Positions 58,098-64,000 of a stretch of 64,000 nucleotides of DNA are shown here, in pieces. Both the position numbers and the translations under genes were made by a program. The notes under the pieces are model-generated. The model was not told where the DNA came from. It did not search any database and saw only the letters and a list, made by a program, of their open reading frames with translations. Source of the DNA: Macrotis lagotis (lineage: Eukaryota > Chordata > Mammalia > Peramelemorphia > Peramelidae); the NCBI RefSeq assembly GCF_037893015.1, contig NC_133666.1, positions 624,539,852-624,603,851 of the forward strand, in the 5' to 3' direction. Numbering within the stretch: the first letter of the stretch is position 1; every line of letters starts with the position of its first letter.

Positions 58098-58970
58098 CCT
58101 TGAAAAGGGTCTTAAGAAACCCTCAAATTTTAATGCTATTGCCAGGATTATTTGAAAGATTGTGGAAAATGGGAGCTCATCATGACCAGAGAAGGGCAAC
58201 TGCCCTTTCACAAAACAAAGGAGAGCCTTCTGCCAACTAGAGGCCAGTGAGGTTGCTTTCAATTCCTGGGAAATTTCTAGAAATCAGAAGCTAATTGATG
58301 CACATCAGCAAAGGGAAGCCATGAATACATTTAGCCAGTCAAGTATAGCCTTATCAGGAGCAAGTCATGCCAGACCAACCTCATTTCCTTTTTGAAAGGA
58401 TTACTAAATAGATGGATTTGGGGAATGCTGAGTTTATAGTTTGCCTGGATTTCAGTAAAGTTTTTAATATCTCTTGAATGCTGTAGACTGGATGTGAATA
58501 GTTAGATGAGTTCAGAGGTGACTGAATGACTATATTGAAAGAGTAGTTAATAGTTTATTGTTAAGGTGTCTCTAGTGGGATAGTCCAGGGATCTGTGACT
58601 TGCCTTGGGCTGTTTAATATTTTAATCATTGCTAAAAGTACAGATGGAATGCTTACCAAATTGGCAAGGAACACAGTCCTAGAAAGGGAGGCAAACACCA
58701 GATGTCAGAATCAGGACCCAGAAATATCTTGATAAGATTGGGTTAAATCTAAAAAGATAAAATTCTAGTGGGAATAATGGCAAAGTCAAACACTTGAAAA
58801 CAAATTAACTTCACAACTATAAAATGAGCATCCATGGTTAGGCAGTTTATTTGAAAAAGATCTAGGGGTATTGGTGAATTGTAAGTTCAATGAGTTAGTG
58901 TGATCTGGTAATACCTTGGGCTTCATTAAGAGAGACACATGTTCCAATAATAATAATGAGCATTTTTAGA

Positions 58971-58971
<1 letters not shown>

Positions 58972-59010
<39 letters not shown>
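58972..59010. repeat. (TA)n microsatellite
   Basis: About sixteen TA units grading into GTATGTATATA, next to the reverse MIR. Confidence 0.95.
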
Positions 59011-59012
<2 letters not shown>

Positions 59013-59190
59013 ATATCATGTGCTGAGCACTGGGCTAAGTGCTTTGCAAATATTTTATTTGATACTCATGACAACCCTGGGAGATAGGTTCTATTATTCC
59101 CCATTTTACAAATGAGGAAACATTAAATGACTTGCCCAAAATCACAGAGCTAGAAAGCAGCAGAGATTGGATTTGAACTTGGGTCTTTTT

Positions 59191-59334
59191 TTTTAGGTTT
59201 TTGTAAGGCAAATGGGGTTAAGTGCCTTGCCCAAGGCCACACAGCTAGGTAATTATTGTCTGAGATCAGATTTGAACCCAGGTACTCCTGACTCCAAGAC
59301 CCGTGCTTTATCCACTATGCCACCTAGCCTCCCC
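59191..59334 (-). repeat. WSINE-type SINE inserted into a reverse MIR
   Basis: Flanked by TTGGGTCTTTTT at 59179-59190 and 59335-59346. The host MIR (about 59010-59178 and 59347-59395) resumes after the duplication, so the order of insertion is clear. Confidence 0.95.
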
Positions 59335-59859
59335 TTGGGTCTTTTTCAATACCAGGCCCAGAGCTCAATCCACTCTGTCACCTAGGCACGTCATTTGGAG
59401 CATTATGTTCTGTTCTAATCACCACAGTTTAATAAGGTCGTTGATAAGTTGACAGGCCAAAGGGCCTTGAGTCTTTGTATTTTGAAGATAAGTTGAAGAA
59501 ACTGGGCATGTTTAGCTTAGAGAAGACTCCAAATACATAGTAACTACTGAAGAGCTGTCTTTAGACTTATTTTATTTGGTGTCAGAGAGCTGAACAAGCA
59601 GCAATGCGTAAATATTGCAGATAACATCAAGCAAAATTTCTAATGATTAGAGCTATATCAAAGTGCAGAAAGCTGCTTTTGGAATGGCTAGTTCCAATTC
59701 CTTGGAGGTTTTCAAGCCCAGGCTTATCAGGTGAATTCTAGGAAGGATTCCTGTCATGCATGGGTTGGACTAGATGAGCAGTGATGCCCATTCCAACTTG
59801 CAACTCCTGGGTTTCTGAACTGTTGCCCATCAAACCTGTCCTTCCAACTTTTGTACTGA

Positions 59860-60600
59860 TGATTCCACCATTTCCTCAGACTCCCACGTCCTAACCTTGG
59901 AATTATTTCTTAATCTCCTCTTGTTATACGCTTTACATATCTAATATGTTGCCAAGTCTTAACATTGTTGTCTCTAATATCTCAGGCATCCAATCCTTTC
60001 TACTATGCCCTATCCTCCCCCAGCCCATAGGTCTTTGTCTCTTCTGCTATAGCCTAGTATAATAGCTTATAAAACTCATCTTCCTACTTCATTTTTCTCC
60101 AATCCATCCTCCAATCTGATGTCCATTAATCTTCCTAGTGTACCTCATGATAATGGAGACATCTACTCAAAGACCTGTAGGGATTCTCCAAAGTTTAAAT
60201 TTCCAACCTTGTCATTTAAGGCTTTCCACAATCTGGTTCCAATCTAAACATTTAGTTCACACAATCAGTTATTGTAGCTAACACTCTTTATGTCCAGTTT
60301 CTGTCTATATGACTTTGCTCATGGCATGCCCCACATTTGAAATAGACTCTCCCTTAGCTGTTTTGTTAAGTATCTGTCAGCTGCCTGCTCTCCCCATTGC
60401 TCCTTCTGGTTTGTCATAGCGCCTCACTATTTTACCCTACTTCATACTTCCCTAGACCATCCTTTTCTCTGTACTCAGCTAATAAGCTATTGAAGGTGGA
60501 GGATGTTGTTACCCTTAGATGACTGGTCCCCATCCCCTCAGTGCTTTGCCTATAGAGGGGCTCAGTATTTGATAAATCACATTGAATTGAGCTAACATTT
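59860..60600 (+). repeat. L2 LINE 3' part
   Basis: CTCAGACTCCCACGTCCTAACC, AAGGCTTTCCACAATCTGG, GGCATGCCCCACATTTG and the final CTTTGCCTATAGAGGGGCTC...GATAAATCACATTGAATTGA follow L2 order. It ends about 470 bp before the NXNL1 ATG. Confidence 0.65.
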
Positions 60601-61071
60601 TAATGATTGGGGTTCTATAGTTATGTGGGGTTGGATAGCCGTTCTACCCTTTTATCGTCTGAATCAGAGACTATCTAAAGGATAAAAAAGCTTAGCTGGG
60701 TTGACCCAGGTCTGTGGAGCCCAAAATGAGGTCAGAGGCTGACCTAGGAAAAAGAACTTAAGCTAAGGGGTAAAAACTCAAGTCTACTTCTAGTGACCAT
60801 CCCTCACCCTGAGCCCCTCTTGCCTCTAGCTCACAGCAAGACTAAGAAGGAAGCCTTCTCTGCGCTTTCACTTGGCTCAGAAAAGGTGAGAAGGAGGTTA
60901 GAGATTTAGGGAGATTAACTTTGCAAAGGACTTGACCTCCCAAAGCCTTTCTATTTATAGAAGGGCCTCCACCAAGCTCTTGAAAAATCACTTTGGATGA
61001 TACTCATTGCTTTTACCCACAAACTTCTGGCAAAAATTCGAGTGAACCTGTAGGAACCAGCAAGGAAAGGC
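60601..61071 (+). promoter_or_regulatory. NXNL1 upstream region
   Basis: Non-repetitive DNA before the NXNL1 ATG, not CpG-rich, as expected for a tissue-restricted gene. CTATTTATAG at about 60950 is a TATA- or MEF2-like box 120 bp before the start. No unambiguous CRX site was seen. Promoter placement is inferred from position only. Confidence 0.4.
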
Positions 61072-61401
61072 ATGTCCTCTCTCTTCACTGGAAAAGTTCT
61101 GATAAGGAACAACAGTGAGGGGGATGAGGTGGACACAGAGCAGGAGCTAAGCCTCAGGCTGGACAACAGGGTGCTACTGCTATATTTTGGGGCTGGGGGG
61201 TGCCCTCGATGCCAGGCCTTTGCCCCTATCCTCAAAGATTTCTTTGTGAAGCTCACGGATGAGTTCTATGTGGACAGGGCCTCACAGATTGCACTGGTAT
61301 ACATCTCCCAGGACCAGACTGAAGAGCAACAGGACACATTCCTCAAGGATATGCCCAAGAAGTGGTTGTTCCTGCCATTCCAGGATGAACTGAAAAGGTA
61401 G
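61072..61401 (+). CDS. NXNL1: NXNL1 short isoform by intron retention (RdCVF, 109 residues)
   Basis: Reading exon 1 straight into the intron gives codon AGG (61396-61398) then TAG at 61399-61401, so the splice donor itself supplies the stop. The product is 109 residues, exactly the length of human RdCVF, which is known to arise by retention of this intron. It keeps the CPRC site but ends before the second half of the thioredoxin fold. That it is made in this species is inference. Confidence 0.75.
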   Translation: MSSLFTGKVLIRNNSEGDEVDTEQELSLRLDNRVLLLYFGAGGCPRCQAFAPILKDFFVKLTDEFYVDRASQIALVYISQDQTEEQQDTFLKDMPKKWLFLPFQDELKR

Positions 61402-62371
61402 GTCTTACTGGGAGCCCTTGCTAGGGGAGGGAACTCCAAAGGACTCCAAGCTGGGGCAGGTAGCCAAACCTTTCTAGAGAGGCCCTTGATTCCTCCACTC
61501 CCACCCCCACTGATGCCTGCTCTATGTCCCTTCACAACTCAGCATTAAGAGCCAGGGAACCCAGCAGAAGGCCCAGGGAGACAGAAGCTTCCTGAATGAG
61601 GCTGCCAGACTTGGGTCTTTTATCAAGATGGGTTGAAGATATAGCATGGGGAACATAAGAGACCAAGATTTAACAAATTATACCATAGGGTCAAGAGATT
61701 TATTTGGCCTCTCCCCTGTCATCTTCATTGTGTCCCATACCTGAGCAGAGAGGCCTCAGTATTTATGTTCTAGTAACCTATGCTCAGTTCAGCCTCTTCC
61801 CTGCATTACCCTACCTATTACCTCGAGACATCCCAGGGGCTATACTTCCTTCCCACTTATAAGGGCAGGAATAGGGACTCAAGAGGTCCTGTCCTCCTTC
61901 CTGCACTCTCTTTAAAAGGTAAGAAGAAACAGGTCCCTAGTTCCAGCCCCAGAACCCTGTTCTAAGAAGCAGGGAAGGGCTTCTGTTGGAGTCCAGTCTT
62001 CTAGCCCCATCTTATCTCAAGCCCTAAACACTGAGGTCTCACAATGGCTTGCTCACAGGGATCTTGGGCAGATGTTTGCTGTAGACCACATCCCCACGGT
62101 AATTGTGCTGAAACCTAGTGGCGAGATGGTCACCAGGGATGCTGTGGAGGAAATTGGCCGACTTGGGCCTGCCTGCTTCTGGAACTGGCAGGAGGCCTCT
62201 GAGGTCATAGATCGAAACTTCCTAGTAGCTGAAGACTTTGATGACTTGGCACCCAGGAGCTTCACCGACCCCATCCGACGACTCAAATATAAGATTGAAA
62301 AGGCAACTTCAAGAAAGCCTTCACAAGAGGGTGAGGTAGAGGAGGAAACTGGAGACAGGGAGATGTTCTGA
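61072..62371 (+). CDS. NXNL1: NXNL1, nucleoredoxin-like protein 1 (RdCVF long form), complete
   Basis: Thioredoxin-fold protein expressed in photoreceptors; the long form is a redox protein and the short form a secreted cone-survival factor (established knowledge). Exons 61072-61397 and 62059-62371, joined AG|G (codon 109 = Arg), give 212 residues, the same length as human. Features: FGAGGCPRCQAFAP near 39-52 with the CPRC active site (human ACPQC), then KDMPKKWLFLPFQDELKR at the exon border, HIPTVIVLKPSGEMVTRD in exon 2, and an acidic tail ending DREMF. The ATG at 61072 matches the human start (MASLFSG versus MSSLFTG) and has G at -3. Divergent from SLC27A1, convergent with MVB12A. No AATAAA was seen downstream, so the 3' end is not placed. 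Confidence 0.97.
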
Positions 62372-63297
62372 GCCTGCTGATGGGCTCAGAATTGGGCCCT
62401 GGCAGGAAGGTGTCAACCAGATAGGAAATAGAGTCTGGCTACCCCTGACTTCCAGATGTTTGGGTCCCTACAAAAACTTGCAAAAGCAGAGGCAGGAAAG
62501 ACACTGAACTGAGGTCCAAGCAGTGGATCCATCTTGTGGATGAACCCTAAAATCTCAGGGACCATGCTCCTCTTACAGGACCATCTCATATTCCTTCCTG
62601 CCCAATGCCCCTTAGGATCTTCTCCTTAGAATTGGGGAACATCCTCTGGTCCCTGGAGAGACAAGACTATTCCTAGGGGAGATACCACTGGAGCTTCAGA
62701 GGCCTAGGACACTCCAACACCAACCTTTTAACAACTCTCTACATGGCATTGCCTACATGTCTCCCAGACCACTCGCTCACATTCCACATCCTCCAGCAGT
62801 CACTCCAACTGTACCATCATTCTAAGATGAGCTAAGACTCTAGGAAAATGAAGAGCAAGAGGTTATGGGCAACAGAAACTCAGAATTGCCAGGGACATTA
62901 GTGGCAATTTAATTCAACCCATTCCTGAACCAGAATCTTCTGGACAACATACCTGCTAAGTAATTTTCTAGCCTTTAAGGACTTCCTCCAAGGGAGGATC
63001 ATTCCACTTGTAATGTTTCTAATGTTTAGGAAACCTTTTTTTTTTTTTAACATGAAGACTAAAGTTAATGCCTCTTTATGATTTCTACCTTTGCTCCTCA
63101 TTTGGCCTTCAAGGACAAACAGATCAGATGTCTACAAATATCCCTTCATATACCTGAAATGTTCTCATTTCTCCTTATTACTGAATCTTTTGTATGGGCC
63201 AGAAGGAGGTGGTCTGATCTCTCAATCTTGAGGGGTGTGAGGGGGAAGTACACAGCAGGCTACCAAAGATAGGAAACAATGGGCTTAAGAAGAAGTC
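62372..63297. other. NXNL1 3' flank / gap to MVB12A
   Basis: Non-coding. It starts as NXNL1 3' UTR. A T10 run lies at about 63038. No SINE or LINE signature and no trace of TMEM221 coding sequence was recognised. Confidence 0.6.
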
Positions 63298-63303
63298 TTT
63301 ATT
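63298..63303 (-). terminator. Candidate MVB12A polyadenylation signal (AATAAA)
   Basis: AATAAA on the minus strand about 430 nt after the MVB12A stop codon. Confidence 0.6.
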
Positions 63304-63731
63304 ACTTAGAGCAAATTGAGCCAGTCCTGCAGGCTTATCACCAGGAAAAAAAATCCAAGGCACATATTTTGTTCCCTGCCTGCCTAGAGCTGTATCAGCT
63401 CAAGGCCCCCTGGGGCAAAGAGCCCTGTAAGATGCCTTTGTCAGAGCATAACCTCTGCTAATTGGCAAAAGAGCTTCAGGACCCCTCTCTCCCCACACCT
63501 TCACCAGGCTGCATCAATGGTGAACTTTCAGGCTCCTGTTAGGGGACCGAGTTGCCTGTCCCAGAGATGCTGTGACAGGCTGCAGGCTTCCAAACATCAG
63601 AGGGGACATGGAGCATAGTGTCATCCAAGGGGCCGAGAGAGCAAAAGGAAGAAGAAAAGAGGCACTGTGGTCAGCATTGCACCGGCTTGGTATCCCAGAA
63701 TCTTGAAAGTTGATCTCTTCTCCTCTGGGAG

Positions 63732-63977
63732 CTAACAGACACTGGGAGGCAGGCGAGCTGCCGCTGTCCTCTCCACCACAAAGCCATAGTTGTACTGGAA
63801 TAACATACAGAATGACAGATGGGGCAGCTTCATGGATACAAGACCTCTAACCTCCCACATCAGACCTCACATGCAGGGGCTAGGGGGTTTGTAGTCATGA
63901 CAGAGAGCCAAAGGGCCTACCTCCTCCTCGATGTCAGCCAGAGATTTGATAGTCAGGTCTGCAAAAGCAGAGAAGCC
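63732..63977 (-). CDS. MVB12A: MVB12A, ESCRT-I subunit, last two coding exons (5' part outside window)
   Basis: Subunit of ESCRT-I, which sorts ubiquitinated receptors into multivesicular bodies. Exon 63921-63977 ([19 protein letters not shown]) and exon 63732-63794 (YNYGFVVERTAAARLPPSVC and stop TAG) join in phase 0 across a 126-bp GT-AG intron. They match the human C-terminus ([20 protein letters not shown], then GFVVEKTAAARLPPSVS). This is the UMA domain (UBAP1-MVB12-associated) that holds the subunit in ESCRT-I. The last residue is Cys where human has Ser. The upstream exons, with the MABP domain, lie to the right of the window. Confidence 0.95.
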
Positions 63978-64000
63978 CTGGAGGAAGAGCCAGAGGAGAG

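Larger units (their letters stand above)
58110..59820 (+). mobile_element. CR1/L3-like LINE fragment, interrupted
   Basis: CR1-type phrases in order: CCAGACCAACCTCATTTCC, GCCTGGATTTCAGTAAAG, GGATAGTCCAGGGATCTG near 58570, then after an interruption at about 58935-59395 GGAGGTTTTCAAGCCCAGG and GGGTTGGACTAGATGAGC at 59765. Its frame is decayed; very old. The interruption holds a MIR into which a WSINE later inserted. Confidence 0.6.

Overview
The window is nuclear DNA from a marsupial, most likely an Australian one and plausibly a dasyurid (inference). Three things point there. The genes are split by GT-AG introns and carry vertebrate orthologues. The DNA is crowded with tRNA-derived SINEs of the WSINE/MAR1 type, recognisable by the GGGCAGCTAGGTGG...AGTCAGGAGTACCTGGGTTCAAATC...TAATTATTACCTAGCTG pattern. 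It also holds old L2, MIR, CR1/L3-like and L1/HAL1-type LINE pieces that are typical of marsupials.

Five genes can be read exon by exon, and they form the block known from human 19p13.11 in inverted orientation. From left to right they are: NIBAN3 (minus; first nine coding exons, 3' part outside the window), PGLS (minus; complete, five exons), SLC27A1/FATP1 (minus; complete, twelve coding exons, 646 codons), NXNL1 (plus; complete, two exons, 212 codons) and MVB12A (minus; last two coding exons only). All exon phases join without a frame break. Two CpG islands mark promoters: about 30.72-31.72 kb for PGLS and about 53.45-55.3 kb for SLC27A1.

Layout: 1-14.2 kb NIBAN3; 14.2-20.8 kb repeat-rich intergenic DNA; 20.85-31.2 kb PGLS, with an LTR fossil carrying four 52-bp tandem repeats just inside intron 1; 31.48-about 54.6 kb SLC27A1, whose 3' UTR ends about 330 bp from the PGLS start codon; 54.6-61 kb intergenic DNA with a young inverted duplication; 61.07-62.37 kb NXNL1; 63.3-64 kb MVB12A 3' end.

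The genes are neighbours by ancestry, not parts of one pathway. SLC27A1 imports and activates long-chain fatty acids, PGLS is the second step of the oxidative pentose phosphate pathway, NXNL1 encodes the photoreceptor thioredoxin-like RdCVF, MVB12A is an ESCRT-I subunit, and NIBAN3 is a PH-domain protein of the Niban family.

Points most worth a second look: TMEM221, which lies between NXNL1 and MVB12A in human and mouse, has no room here (1.36 kb gap). The NXNL1 splice donor itself creates the stop codon of the 109-residue short RdCVF. Two oppositely oriented HAL1-like LINEs bracket SLC27A1 coding exons 7-9, an arrangement that favours exon circularisation. Three SINEs at 35.65-36.33 kb show strongly one-sided A-to-G change. 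There is a 116/112-bp inverted duplication at 55.7/56.4 kb and a 40-bp near-perfect palindrome in PGLS intron 1.
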